Of a DNA stretch of 64,000 nucleotides, positions 44,617 through 53,358 are shown piece by piece. The translations under genes were made by a program, and so were the position numbers. The first letter of the stretch is position 1, and each line of letters starts with the position of its first letter. Under the pieces are notes generated by a model. That model saw only the letters and a list, made by a program, of their open reading frames with translations, was not told the DNA's origin and made no database searches. Source of the DNA: Bacillota bacterium (GTDB lineage: Bacteria > Bacillota > Clostridia > Acetivibrionales > DSM-1351); the NCBI GenBank assembly GCA_023416275.1, contig JAEZIB010000192.1, positions 1-64,000 of the forward strand. The letters are read 5' to 3'.

Positions 44617-44744
44617 ATATAACCTCACAAATTAAGTTCTTTCATAACCTTTTCGATTGTACTTTTATTTACTCTATTGCTTCCTGAGTTCATTATTTCG
44701 AATATCTTAGTTCTTTAGGATAACCATCCCCTAGTTTTAAGAAA

Positions 44745-44948
44745 TCATAAATATAACCCCGAGATCTCATTTGTCGTAATATCTTCTTCTCCGATACATT
44801 CACAAGGATTATAAAATATTTGAGTGGCATCTTTTGTTGGCATTACATAAAAAATGCCTTCAGTATTTTGGACCGGACTATATTCACTAAATCGATATAG
44901 ATTACTACTCTCTTTAAGTAGCAATGCTGATTCCCTTGTCAAGTCCAT
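44745..44948 (-). CDS. Short hypothetical open frame inside the element
   Basis: A 67-residue frame (MDLTRESALLLKESSN...) with no family I recognise and no convincing ribosome site. It could be a fragment of a larger lost gene or a small accessory gene ahead of the MazG-like gene. Base composition does not distinguish it from its surroundings. Confidence 0.3.
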   Translation of the reverse strand: MDLTRESALLLKESSNLYRFSEYSPVQNTEGIFYVMPTKDATQIFYNPCECIGEEDITTNEISGLYL

Positions 44949-45108
44949 TTTGTGCACACCACATTTAAAAGATGTAACTCTATGTAACCTTTTTTAACAA
45001 AATTCCTACCAATATGTAAGGTTATCCTATAGTCCATTCTACTATAAAATAAAGTCATAATCAATTGATTGAACCAGGACCGCTCCTTAAAAAAAGGAGG
45101 AATGTACA

Positions 45109-45252
45109 TTGTCAACAGAATCAAAGCTTCATGAAATCATGGAACAAAAAGGCCTTAGTCAATTGGAGCTGGCACGAAGAGCAAAAATGTCTCCATACAC
45201 TAACCCGGTTAAAAAGGGTATAATTCGATATAACACAAGATATAGCCTGTAG
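45109..45252 (+). pseudogene. Truncated XRE-family regulator
   Basis: A TTG start 8 bases after GGAGG opens STESKLHEIMEQKGLSQLELARRAKMS, the first helices of an XRE helix-turn-helix domain. After about 29 codons the family pattern is lost (SPYTNPVKKG...) and a stop comes at 45250, so the recognition helix and the rest of the protein are missing. Probably the remnant of the element's repressor, cut near the right boundary. Confidence 0.65.
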
Positions 45253-45319
45253 ACGTAAAATTCAGTATTTAAGCACTCTTTAGCATTTGGTATAATTAAG
45301 TACAATACCCAGAATAGAA

Positions 45320-45362
45320 ATGGTACGGATTAGGTCAAGTTCCAATCTAGATATGACCTCCA
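45320..45362 (+). other. Right attachment site: degenerate copy of the tRNA-Thr 3' end
   Basis: ATGGTACGGATTAGGTCA, AGTTCCAATCTAGAT and CTCCA align with 41347-41391 at about 36 of 45 positions with a 2-base gap. No 5' half of a tRNA precedes it. The decay is expected once the copy no longer encodes a tRNA. Confidence 0.7.
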
Positions 45363-45368
45363 AATATA

Positions 45369-45413
45369 TCCTTGAAAACAGCTTTTATTGCTTGTTTTCG
45401 AGGTTTATTTTTT
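45369..45413 (+). terminator. Terminator beyond the right att site
   Basis: CCTTGAAAACAGC pairs with GCTTGTTTTCGAGG around TTTTATT, followed by TTTATTTTTTTG. It may be the tRNA operon's original terminator, displaced by insertion of the element. The remaining about 240 bases to 45649 have no gene. Confidence 0.75.
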
Positions 45414-45649
45414 TGTTCTTTTTCAGCGAAATCAGACTTTTCTTGTTTGTTATTGCCCGTTATTAAATATTTCCTCACTATTTGATTTAATATTATATCA
45501 GCTTTAGCAATAATTGTTTTAGCGTAGATGCATCAATATATGACATTTATATCCAAAAGCGTATATATAAACAATTTATATAAAGAAATTTATGGATAAA
45601 ATGATAGAAAATAGAGTTGACTTACACATTTTAAGCTATAATATTACAT

Positions 45650-46219
45650 ATGAGTATTAAGAAAGTGATAACTCAATGGGGAGTCTGCATTAGAGATAAA
45701 CCTGTTGTTTTTAAAATGATGATTATTTTATCAAAATATGATATGGATCAAATATCAGAGCAACTTTATTATATTAGATGCAAGGAGTATGTGCAATGTC
45801 CACACTGTGGAGGCCTGCTAAAGGTAATTGGAAGTCGTAAGCGCAAATATATTAATAGCGCTGGAGAAAAGGTTACTTTAATTATCAGGAGGCTTAGATG
45901 CAAGAACTGTAAAAGGATACACCATGAATTACCAGATATTTTGATACCATATAAACGCTATGAAAGTATCAGTATAGAAAATCTGCTTGTTGATACAGAA
46001 AGAAGTAATACTCCGGCAGAAGATTCTACTTTTTACCGCTGGAAGCTTTGGTTTAATAATTTACTAATAAGAATACTTTCTTTTCTTTTATCCAATCTGG
46101 ATAAAAAAACAATGAAGTGTGGGTTATATACTTGCATAATTTTAATATCTTTTCTTAAGAATTATCCCAGATGGCTTGCTATACTTGTCCGGCAATTAGT
46201 AAATTTGAATTTTTGGTAA
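45650..46219 (+). CDS. DUF6431-domain protein (insertion-sequence associated)
   Basis: 189 residues with a zinc-ribbon-like core: CPHCGGLLKVIGSRKRKY, then IIRRLRCKNCKRIHHELPD followed by IPYKRYE. The pattern of CxxC, R-RLRC-C, THxELP matches the DUF6431 domain that accompanies transposase-like proteins in Firmicutes. No catalytic transposase domain follows. The start is unsure: no ribosome site fronts the ATG at 45650, but TATAAT lies 8 bases before it, and an internal ATG at 45719 would fit the domain. It may be a relic or a small regulator between the element and the biosynthetic cluster. Confidence 0.65.
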   Translation: MSIKKVITQWGVCIRDKPVVFKMMIILSKYDMDQISEQLYYIRCKEYVQCPHCGGLLKVIGSRKRKYINSAGEKVTLIIRRLRCKNCKRIHHELPDILIPYKRYESISIENLLVDTERSNTPAEDSTFYRWKLWFNNLLIRILSFLLSNLDKKTMKCGLYTCIILISFLKNYPRWLAILVRQLVNLNFW

Positions 46220-46297
46220 TATACCCATTCTGCATACCTAATATTTTTAAAAGGTTGTAAACTTAAGAAAATTGCAGAACAGGAGCGCTATAAAAAT

Positions 46298-46783
46298 ATG
46301 AAAAAGTCTGATGCGAATAAGAATATTAGGGCAATTATTATAAATAATAATGGGCTTGAAATGGATATGCTTTTTAATATTATTACAAAATATGAGGACA
46401 TAGAAGTAGCAGGAATAATTAATCCTATGAAACAACGTGAGCCTGGACATACTTTGAGCAGAGTCTGTATATCGAAGGGAAAAAATATAGCTATATTAGA
46501 ACCGTCAGATATTGTATATTTAGCAGCAAAAGATGGAAAAGTATCTGTTGTTACAAAAGCAGAAACTCATATAAGTAATTATTCTCTTAATTATTGGGAA
46601 CAGAAGCTTAAGGACTTTTTTTTCTTTAGATGTCATAACAGCTACCTGATTAATATGGAAGAGATAAAGGAGATAACGCCTTTCTTTGACAACACTTGCT
46701 TTGTTACGTTTAAAGGATTAAAGGATAAGGTATCTGTAAGCAGAAGATACATAAAGGAATTTCGTCAAATTTTAGGCTTATAA
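46298..46783 (+). CDS. LytTR-family DNA-binding regulator, putative cluster regulator
   Basis: 161 residues. A short N-terminal region of about 65 residues, too short for a receiver domain and lacking the phospho-acceptor pattern, precedes a LytTR DNA-binding domain: ILEPSDIVYLAAKDGKVSVVTKAE, WEQKLKDFFFFRCHNSYLINMEEIKEI, then VSVSRRYIKEFRQIL. LytTR proteins often control secondary metabolite, bacteriocin or quorum-sensing genes. It is the first gene before the co-directional biosynthetic set, so a pathway-specific role is likely. AGGAGC lies 12 bases upstream of the ATG. Confidence 0.85.
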   Translation: MKKSDANKNIRAIIINNNGLEMDMLFNIITKYEDIEVAGIINPMKQREPGHTLSRVCISKGKNIAILEPSDIVYLAAKDGKVSVVTKAETHISNYSLNYWEQKLKDFFFFRCHNSYLINMEEIKEITPFFDNTCFVTFKGLKDKVSVSRRYIKEFRQILGL

Positions 46784-47143
46784 ATGGGACAACAAATTAT
46801 TCAATTAAAATGGAATTCTGTCAATAAATTAGTGAAAAGTACAGTAAATTGGTTTACTTTCAAAAATATTACCTTTAAAATTCAATCATGATAAGAGAAG
46901 AAAAAGCACAAGATTTGTTGTTAATTGTTGATGTGCCACGATAGCAATAAGCTTGGAACATACCAATGATAATAATACTATAAGAGTAACGAAGATGAAA
47001 GACAGTAGTTAAAAAAGATGCAAAATAAAAATCCCAATAATACACCTAATTTAATAATTAATAGAATATTTGATTTGATATAGTGAATGGAAGAGCTATG
47101 GAATAGCTCAGAATTTAAAATTATATTCTATGGAGAAAATGAA
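46784..47143. promoter_or_regulatory. Leader region of the biosynthetic cluster with a 16-bp palindrome
   Basis: 360 bp between the regulator and the first enzyme gene. It holds the palindrome AGTAAA-TTGG-TTTACT (46843-46858), a candidate operator, and no convincing coding frame (only an 18-codon frame at 46888 without ribosome site). No consensus promoter stood out. Confidence 0.45.
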
Positions 47144-48928
47144 ATGGATATCATAGTCCTCGTAAAGACTGTACCAAAATCAAAAAATGCAAAGCTTAAC
47201 AGCGATTTTACAATATCTCGTCAGGAAGCAAAAATAGTTATAAATCCTAGCGATCAAACTGCAATCGAAGAAGCACTAAGAATAAGAGAGATAGTTGGAG
47301 GAAAGGTTATAGTACTTTCTTTAGGAAGTGAAAAAAGTAAAAATATATTAAGACATGCTGTAGCTATGGGTGCTGATGAAGCTGTATTAATTTGCGATGA
47401 TAAATACCGTGGATCTGATACATATGCAACTGCACATATTTTAAGTGAAACAATTAAAAAAATGTATAATTCGTCATTGATTATATGTGGAAAAAGGTCT
47501 ACAGATGGTTCCACATCTCAGGTTCCAATTGAGATAGCAGCTATGCTAGATATTAATTTTTCTGCAAATGTTAGTGAATTTAACCTAATACCTAATGGGA
47601 TTGAATGTTTTGAAGAATATGAAGAAATACGAGTAAAAAGAATTCTATATTATCCTGCATTACTTACTGTTTCTACTGAGGCAAATACACCGAGAATACC
47701 CACAGTTGAAAGATTGGCCTATAGTAAGAATTATAATGTTAAAGTTATTTCCAATGAACTTTTGCAGCTTGAAAATGATAAATGTGGAATCATAGGGTCA
47801 CTGACCCATGTTATAAGAACTACTAATGTGAATAACCGAAAAACAAGAAATAACATTATATACCGAGATAAAAACGATATAAAAAAGAATTTATTAGAAT
47901 GTTTTGAAAAGACTAGGGTGTATGAAAGAGAACAAGCAGAATGTTTAGAAATAATTGATCTATACCAGAATAGTAAAACAGAAATAGTAGTATTCTGCGA
48001 AATCTCACATGGGAGCATATGCAAGGAAAGCTTAGATGTGATAGAGACTGCTAATTATCTGGCAAATAAGCTCAACTCACAAATTGTTACCATATCAACT
48101 AGGACGGATGACAATGACAAGATGCTGTGGGACTTATCGCTCAGAGGAGTGAGTGTTAATTATCAGTTGAATATTGAGGATGTCTATTCCACTGCAGCAG
48201 ATTTAATTAGTAACGAGGTAACTAATATTCTTAATGAGGTAAAACCAAGAATAGTTTTATTTGCCTGTACCGAGCGAGGTAAAATATTGGCTCCGTATGT
48301 TGCTACAAGGACAATTTCAGGTCTGACAGCAGATTGCATAGAATTAGACATTAATGATGGTATGTTGTTTCAGACAAGACCTGCATATGGTGGCAATATC
48401 AATGCGGAAATCATATCAAAGAATTCAAAGTATGAAATGGCTACAGTAAAGCCTTTTGTAAATAAAAAGCAATATAGGTCACAGAAAATTAAAACAAAAA
48501 ACATTATCTACCAAAACAAAATTGGTACAAATAGTGATATTAGTATGAACAAAACCAACTGTGTGACTATTGATGAAGAAGTTGTTATTGGCATTGGAAT
48601 GGGAGTAGGAAATCAAAAAAACGTTAACAGAATTATAGACATTTGTAGGAAAAATAAGTATGGAATGTGTGCCACACGTGAGATTGTTGATAAAGGGTGG
48701 ATGCCTTATGAATATCAAGTGGGTTTAACAGGTAAAATCGTAAGTCCGAAAGTGTATCTTGCAATGGGTATATCAGGAGCCAATGAACATATGGTTGGTA
48801 TTGGTGGTAGCGATACAATAGTGAGCGTTAACTTAAATGTTGATGAACCAATTTGTCAAAATAGCGACTATATATACGAAGTAGATGTAGAAGCTGTTTT
48901 AGATATGCTAGACAAGCTGACTTTATGA
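47144..48928 (+). CDS. Fused electron transfer flavoprotein (EtfB-EtfA)
   Basis: 594 residues uniting both Etf subunits. The N-terminal 250 residues are EtfB-like (DIIVLVKTVP, VINPSDQTAIEEALRIRE, AMGADEAVLI, CGKRSTDGSTSQVP). The rest is EtfA-like, ending in the FAD-binding domain with REIVDKGWMPYEYQVGLTGK and YLAMGISGANEHMVGI. Etf proteins pass electrons between flavoenzymes, sometimes by bifurcation. Fused forms are rare. As first enzyme gene of the cluster it may feed or drain electrons for a dehydrogenase step or a radical SAM enzyme. The ATG at 47144 (GGAG upstream) is chosen over an earlier ATG. Confidence 0.88.
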   Translation: MDIIVLVKTVPKSKNAKLNSDFTISRQEAKIVINPSDQTAIEEALRIREIVGGKVIVLSLGSEKSKNILRHAVAMGADEAVLICDDKYRGSDTYATAHILSETIKKMYNSSLIICGKRSTDGSTSQVPIEIAAMLDINFSANVSEFNLIPNGIECFEEYEEIRVKRILYYPALLTVSTEANTPRIPTVERLAYSKNYNVKVISNELLQLENDKCGIIGSLTHVIRTTNVNNRKTRNNIIYRDKNDIKKNLLECFEKTRVYEREQAECLEIIDLYQNSKTEIVVFCEISHGSICKESLDVIETANYLANKLNSQIVTISTRTDDNDKMLWDLSLRGVSVNYQLNIEDVYSTAADLISNEVTNILNEVKPRIVLFACTERGKILAPYVATRTISGLTADCIELDINDGMLFQTRPAYGGNINAEIISKNSKYEMATVKPFVNKKQYRSQKIKTKNIIYQNKIGTNSDISMNKTNCVTIDEEVVIGIGMGVGNQKNVNRIIDICRKNKYGMCATREIVDKGWMPYEYQVGLTGKIVSPKVYLAMGISGANEHMVGIGGSDTIVSVNLNVDEPICQNSDYIYEVDVEAVLDMLDKLTL

Positions 48929-49039
48929 CAATAGGGTATGGATAGCAGAAAATGTTGCATAGGATTACACTCACGCAGAAATTAATATGAAATCAGCATA
49001 GCCATTTGCTATGACTTTATTATATCAGGAGGAATGTTA

Positions 49040-49534
49040 ATGAATAGTTTAAAAGAAATTAAAAGTTTTATACAAGACACAAAGTATTTTTGCTTAGGGA
49101 CTAGTGATACAGAAGGGAATGTTTGGACTGCACCTATGACCTATGTTGCAGATGATAACTTAAATATATATTTCCACTCGGCACTAGACAGCGTACATAT
49201 TGAAAATATTAAAGAAAATCCGGCAGTAAGCTTTTCTATCTACGATTCTAACCAAATGCTTTCAGAAATTGATGGTTTGCAGGGAAAAGGTATTATAGGG
49301 CAGATTGATAACAGAGAGATTGATGAAGTTTATAGGAAATTCTTTATTAAGCATATACCAAATGATGAGATAAGAGCGCAATTTGCACCTCCGATAGCTT
49401 CATTCAGCGGAGATGATTTTCCGCAGAAAAGATTTTTCAAAATGAAGATAAATGAATTGTATAAAAAAAATATAGAAATCTATAATGTAGCCAGAAGACA
49501 GAAGGTAGAGCTTCAAGAATTAATGAAAGAATAA
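49040..49534 (+). CDS. Pyridoxamine-5'-phosphate-oxidase-fold flavin-binding protein
   Basis: A 164-residue split-barrel protein. IKSFIQDTKYFCLGTSDTEGNVWTAPMTYVADD and IYFHSALDSVHIENIKENPAVSFSIYD are the flavin-binding half of PNPOx-like proteins; the pyridoxamine oxidase substrate residues are not evident, so an FMN or F420-type reductase role is as likely. It follows the Etf fusion by 111 bp and precedes the synthase gene by 17 bp. GGAGG lies 7 bases before the ATG at 49040. Confidence 0.8.
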   Translation: MNSLKEIKSFIQDTKYFCLGTSDTEGNVWTAPMTYVADDNLNIYFHSALDSVHIENIKENPAVSFSIYDSNQMLSEIDGLQGKGIIGQIDNREIDEVYRKFFIKHIPNDEIRAQFAPPIASFSGDDFPQKRFFKMKINELYKKNIEIYNVARRQKVELQELMKE

Positions 49535-49551
49535 TATTGGAGATAAATATT

Positions 49552-50715
49552 ATGGGGTACTTTTCTGAACAAATTAACAAGAATAATGTAACTGATTTTT
49601 ATATTTGCGATACAACGCTGAGAGATGGCGAGCAGGTTGCTGGTATACGATATACTCCAGAACAAAAGGTGAACATTGCAAAGAAAATGGAAGAGGTTGG
49701 TATAGAATCCATGGATGTCGGTTTCGCAGCTACCTCAAAAGAAGAGAGGGCTGCCATTAAGGCTGTCTGTGGGCTAGGCTTGAACATGAGAATTATGAGC
49801 ATGTGTAGAGTTGTCAAGAGTGATATTGACTATGCCCTTGAATGTGGGGTGGGAGGAGTAATATTATTCATCCCAGGTTCGGACATACATATAAAATCTA
49901 AGTTTGATGGAGATATTATCTCAAATAGAAAAAAATTGCTTGAGAGTTCACTTCAGATGATAAAGTATGCAAAAGATAATGGACTGTTTGTGGAATTTGG
50001 AATAGAAGATTCTACAAGAACAGACAGCAATGTTATTATTGATATTTTCTCACAGGCAGAAGAAGCCGGTGCTGATGCGCTTGGAACTACAGATACAATA
50101 GGGTATTTAACGCCTGAAAGGACCTATTCATTTATTAAGAATTTAACAGATCATTTGCATAAACCGATAGGAGTCCATTGTCATAATGATCTTGGATTGG
50201 CTACTGCAAATACTATTGCAGGTCTTCTAGCGGGAGGTGGCTATTGTTCACCTACTGTAAATGGTTTTGGGGAAAGAGCAGGAAATGCAGCGTTGGAAGA
50301 GGTCCTAATGACCTTAAAAGTCTTATATCAAAAGAACATAAAGTATAACACCAAGATGTTATTTGAACTGTCACAAATGGTACAAGATTACTCGGGTATT
50401 AAAACAGATATTTTTAAACCGATAGTAGGTGAAAATGTTTATTCACATGAATCGGGCATACATATACATGGGATGCTTAAGGATATTAATACATATGAAG
50501 TTTTTGACCCGGGGATGGTTGGACGCAAAAGAAAGTACGTAATGGGAAAGCATGCAGGAAAGCATCTTATCAAGCACATTTTAAGCGAAAGAGACATTGA
50601 TATTGATGATGATAAGGCAAGTGATTTATGGAAGAGTATGAAGATAAAAGAGGAATTGGGTGTTTATTATTCTGAGGAGGATGTTATCAATGAATTCAAA
50701 TCCAGATTTGCTTAA
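49552..50715 (+). CDS. Homocitrate/isopropylmalate-synthase-like enzyme
   Basis: 387 residues of the DRE-TIM metallolyase family, condensing acetyl-CoA with a 2-oxo acid. Barrel motifs: FYICDTTLRDGEQVAG, FGIEDSTRTD, IGVHCHNDLGLATANT, GFGERAGNAALEEV. The C-terminal part has the HESGIHIHGMLKDINTYEVFDP and MGKHAGKHLIKHIL blocks but no leucine-feedback domain of IPM synthases, so it is nearer to homocitrate, citramalate-type or 2-phosphinomethylmalate synthases. It differs from the nifV pair at 4-6 kb by being unsplit. Together with the aconitase-like pair and aminotransferase it suggests keto-acid chain extension. GGAG fronts the ATG at 49552. Confidence 0.9.
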   Translation: MGYFSEQINKNNVTDFYICDTTLRDGEQVAGIRYTPEQKVNIAKKMEEVGIESMDVGFAATSKEERAAIKAVCGLGLNMRIMSMCRVVKSDIDYALECGVGGVILFIPGSDIHIKSKFDGDIISNRKKLLESSLQMIKYAKDNGLFVEFGIEDSTRTDSNVIIDIFSQAEEAGADALGTTDTIGYLTPERTYSFIKNLTDHLHKPIGVHCHNDLGLATANTIAGLLAGGGYCSPTVNGFGERAGNAALEEVLMTLKVLYQKNIKYNTKMLFELSQMVQDYSGIKTDIFKPIVGENVYSHESGIHIHGMLKDINTYEVFDPGMVGRKRKYVMGKHAGKHLIKHILSERDIDIDDDKASDLWKSMKIKEELGVYYSEEDVINEFKSRFA

Positions 50716-51064
50716 TAACATTGAAACATGGCAGAAAATTAATAACCCTCTATTAGATAAAATTGGGGAAATGAGCATTATTACATCGCAAAATGTCACG
50801 GTGGGAAAAGCGGAAATTAATGAGGTAATGGACATGAGTCCTCATTATCATCCCCAAGAACAAATTACAGTAGTGCTAGAAGGAAAAATGTATATTGAAT
50901 ATAACGGACAGAAAAAAAATATAGGAGCAGGTGAATGCTGTATAATACCTGGAAATGTAGAACACAAGGTATCAATTTTGAAGGTTCCATTTAAATCTTT
51001 TGATATTTTCTCTCCCATTAAAGATGATTTTATAAAAAGTGCAAATATGATGGAGGACAAATAA
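50690..51064 (+). CDS. Cupin-domain protein
   Basis: 124 residues with one cupin barrel: MSPHYHPQEQITVVLEGKMYIEYNG is motif 1 (His pair and Glu as metal ligands), and CCIIPGNVEHKVSIL carries motif 2. Small cupins include isomerases, dioxygenases and sugar-binding proteins, so the reaction is open. It overlaps the end of the synthase gene by 26 bp, and the next gene starts right after its stop. The ATG at 50690 sits behind GAGGAGGA. Confidence 0.85.
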   Translation: MNSNPDLLNNIETWQKINNPLLDKIGEMSIITSQNVTVGKAEINEVMDMSPHYHPQEQITVVLEGKMYIEYNGQKKNIGAGECCIIPGNVEHKVSILKVPFKSFDIFSPIKDDFIKSANMMEDK

Positions 51065-52063
51065 ATGTTTGATAAGGTGTTTGAGAAATTTTTAAATAAT
51101 ATGAATAAATATGATTTGGTATCAGAAGATACAAAGAAGGTAATTATTGCTACTTCTGGTGGTAAGGATGCAAATTTCATGACAGAATTACTTTATCAAT
51201 ACCAGCAGCAATATAGACCTGATTTAGTCTTAGAGTTAGCGAATGCTGCTATTCCAAAATGGAAGTATTTGCCGGATGAGTTTATTGATAAACTTGATGA
51301 TGAGGAAAAAAAGAAGACTCTTCTTGAAGAGCAAAAATATATTGAAAAGCATAAGAACTTCTGGGAGGATAGGGGAATTAAAACGGTTTACCTAGATCAT
51401 GTTTTTGGTAGCAGCGATTATGATATATATAATTCCTCTATACCTTGTACACATTGCTTCGTGGCACAGAAAAAAGCGTTATTTCATTACATAGAAAATC
51501 ATGAGGATGCAGAGTCAGTAAGACTTGCTGTTGGTTTAACAAAATGGGATATGATTTATCTTGCTATGTCTCATATCATCAGAGCTAATGGCCGTACATG
51601 GAAAGAAGTTAAAGAACAGGATCCTGAGAGATATAGAATGGACTGCATGCATTTCGCGACCTTTAGCCCAATACCTAAGCTTGATATTGGTATTCCTGGC
51701 AAAACAGTATATACTATTGAACCCATTATTGTCTTTAGTGATCTAGAAACAAGGGAGTATGCAACAGGATTGAATTTGCCCATTATTCCTGACGTATGCG
51801 GATATCTTTTTGGTGAACGGTTCAGTTCAGATAAGAGATATTTTGATAATTTTATGAAGGTTTCTGCAATTGAAGAAGTAAACCTTGCAAAGAACAATGT
51901 AAATTCTAAGCTAACTGATAATCTGAATCCGCTTTATAGCGATTATGAAGATATATTGAAGCTGATGGAGAATACTGGTATAATGCCTCCTTTCGAAGAC
52001 TTCAGCGGAATTTTATACGATACTTATATGGATGAGGTCATGAAGGCCGGTGTTACCGACTAA
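51065..52063 (+). CDS. TtcA/Ncs6-like PP-loop ATP pyrophosphatase
   Basis: 332 residues. The PP-loop SGGKDA (31-36, in VIIATSGGKDANFM) adenylates a substrate carbonyl for replacement by sulfur or nitrogen. Cys128 and Cys131 in PCTHCF, and a later Cys in DVCGYLF, match the three cysteines that hold a 4Fe-4S cluster in TtcA-type thiolases. Housekeeping TtcA has a different size and neighbours; here the gene is locked in the cluster (start one base after the cupin stop). It may install sulfur in a small molecule, as PP-loop enzymes do in thioamide and 6-thioguanine pathways, but amidation cannot be excluded. Confidence 0.8.
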   Translation: MFDKVFEKFLNNMNKYDLVSEDTKKVIIATSGGKDANFMTELLYQYQQQYRPDLVLELANAAIPKWKYLPDEFIDKLDDEEKKKTLLEEQKYIEKHKNFWEDRGIKTVYLDHVFGSSDYDIYNSSIPCTHCFVAQKKALFHYIENHEDAESVRLAVGLTKWDMIYLAMSHIIRANGRTWKEVKEQDPERYRMDCMHFATFSPIPKLDIGIPGKTVYTIEPIIVFSDLETREYATGLNLPIIPDVCGYLFGERFSSDKRYFDNFMKVSAIEEVNLAKNNVNSKLTDNLNPLYSDYEDILKLMENTGIMPPFEDFSGILYDTYMDEVMKAGVTD

Positions 52064-52079
52064 TGACAAGGTAGAAAAA

Positions 52080-53327
52080 ATGGGACAGACCATTATTGAG
52101 AAGTTAATATCAAAAAGAATTGGTGAAAAGGTCTTCGCCGGAGAAGAAATTTGGTGTCCTGTTGATTTAGTTATGGGGACCGATGCAACAGCACCACTGG
52201 CAATTGACATATTTGAAAAAAGTCTGATTAAAAATGTATATGATTCCGACAAGATTGTGCTTGTTGAAGACCATTTTTGCCCGGCTAGAGACATTGCTTC
52301 AGCTAATTTGTCTTTAAAAATGAGAGAATTTGCACATTATCATAAAATCTCTAAATACTATACTACTGGTCATAACGGTATTTGCCATATACTTTTACCT
52401 GAAAAAGGGCTAATCAAGCCATTTGATATTATTGTAGGTGCTGATTCCCATACATGCACCTATGGAGCTCTTTGTGCATTAGCAATAGGTATAGGCTCCA
52501 CGGATATGGCGTATGCAATGGCTACAGGTACACTATGGCTAAAAGTTCCTAAGACGATAAAGGTGAATATAATTGGAACAAAACTGGAGCATGTTTATGC
52601 CAAGGATATTATTCTGCAGCTTATAAAAAAGATAGGTGTGAATGGTGCTAATTATTGTTCTATTGAGTTTTCAGGCAATATTGTTTCAGATATGAGTATC
52701 AGTGAGCGATTGACAATATGCAATATGGTAGCCGAGATGGGCGCAAAGTGTTGTTTTATGCCCTATGATCAGATGACCCAGCGTTATTGTTCTCAATATA
52801 AATTGAAGAACGAGGAACTTATAATTTCGGATAATGATGCTGTATATAAAGAATATATTGAACTTGATATTTCAGATATGGGACCACAGATTGCATGTCC
52901 ATGTTCACCGGATAATGTAAAGGATATTTATGAGGTTGAGGGTACTAAGGTTGACCAAATCGTGATTGGATCGTGCACCAACGGAAGGACAGAGGACTTT
53001 ATAATAGCATATCATTATCTGAAAGGAAATAAAATAAGCCCTGAGGTTAGGTTAATAATAATGCCCGGATCTCAAAAAGTAGTATCAGATTTGATAAGGC
53101 TAGGTATTGCAGAGGAGATGGTAAAGTCCGGAGCAGTATTGTGTCCGCCAACATGTGGACCTTGCGTTGGGCTCCATATGGGAGTATTAGGAAAAAATCA
53201 AGTTGGGCTGTTTACCACAAATCGTAATTATTTTGGACGAAATGGAGATGCATCCTCCAAAGTATATCTGTGTAGTCCGGCAGTAGCAGCTTGCTCTGCC
53301 ATTACGGGGAGGATTCAAATTCTTTGA
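52080..53327 (+). CDS. Aconitase-family dehydratase, large subunit (LeuC/HacA-like)
   Basis: 415 residues with the full set of aconitase-family marks: IVGADSHTCTYGALCALAIGIG, IGSCTNGRTEDF, and GAVLCPPTCGPCVG supply the three 4Fe-4S cysteines; TTNRNYFGRNGD is the substrate loop. Length matches bacterial/archaeal LeuC or HacA with a separate small subunit, which is the next gene. It would isomerise the citrate-like product of the synthase at 49552. The ATG at 52080 is chosen; a GTG at 52050 would overlap the upstream gene. Confidence 0.92.
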   Translation: MGQTIIEKLISKRIGEKVFAGEEIWCPVDLVMGTDATAPLAIDIFEKSLIKNVYDSDKIVLVEDHFCPARDIASANLSLKMREFAHYHKISKYYTTGHNGICHILLPEKGLIKPFDIIVGADSHTCTYGALCALAIGIGSTDMAYAMATGTLWLKVPKTIKVNIIGTKLEHVYAKDIILQLIKKIGVNGANYCSIEFSGNIVSDMSISERLTICNMVAEMGAKCCFMPYDQMTQRYCSQYKLKNEELIISDNDAVYKEYIELDISDMGPQIACPCSPDNVKDIYEVEGTKVDQIVIGSCTNGRTEDFIIAYHYLKGNKISPEVRLIIMPGSQKVVSDLIRLGIAEEMVKSGAVLCPPTCGPCVGLHMGVLGKNQVGLFTTNRNYFGRNGDASSKVYLCSPAVAACSAITGRIQIL

Positions 53328-53358
53328 TAATTTATTACAATTTCAAGAGGTGAATGGG

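Larger units (their letters stand above)
41316..45362. mobile_element. Decayed tRNA-Thr-integrated genomic element (about 4 kb) carrying a defence-like gene pair
   Basis: Bounded by tRNA-Thr(GGT) and a degenerate copy of its 3' 45 bases. Inside: an integrase C-terminal fragment near the tRNA, a three-domain nuclease/helicase/peptidase gene, a MazG-like gene, an unassigned short frame and a truncated XRE regulator. The integrase and regulator are broken, so the element is probably immobile. Confidence 0.75.

Noticed and set aside
45109..45252. A functional small XRE regulator
   Set aside because: The helix-turn-helix is cut after the first helices and the rest of the frame has no family pattern.
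45320..45362. An additional tRNA gene
   Set aside because: Only the 3' part is present, with mismatches in the T arm and acceptor; it fits an att-site copy.
49552..50715. Second NifV for nitrogenase
   Set aside because: It is unsplit, lies 43 kb from nif genes and is locked into a biosynthetic operon with an aconitase-like pair; nitrogenase needs only the synthase.
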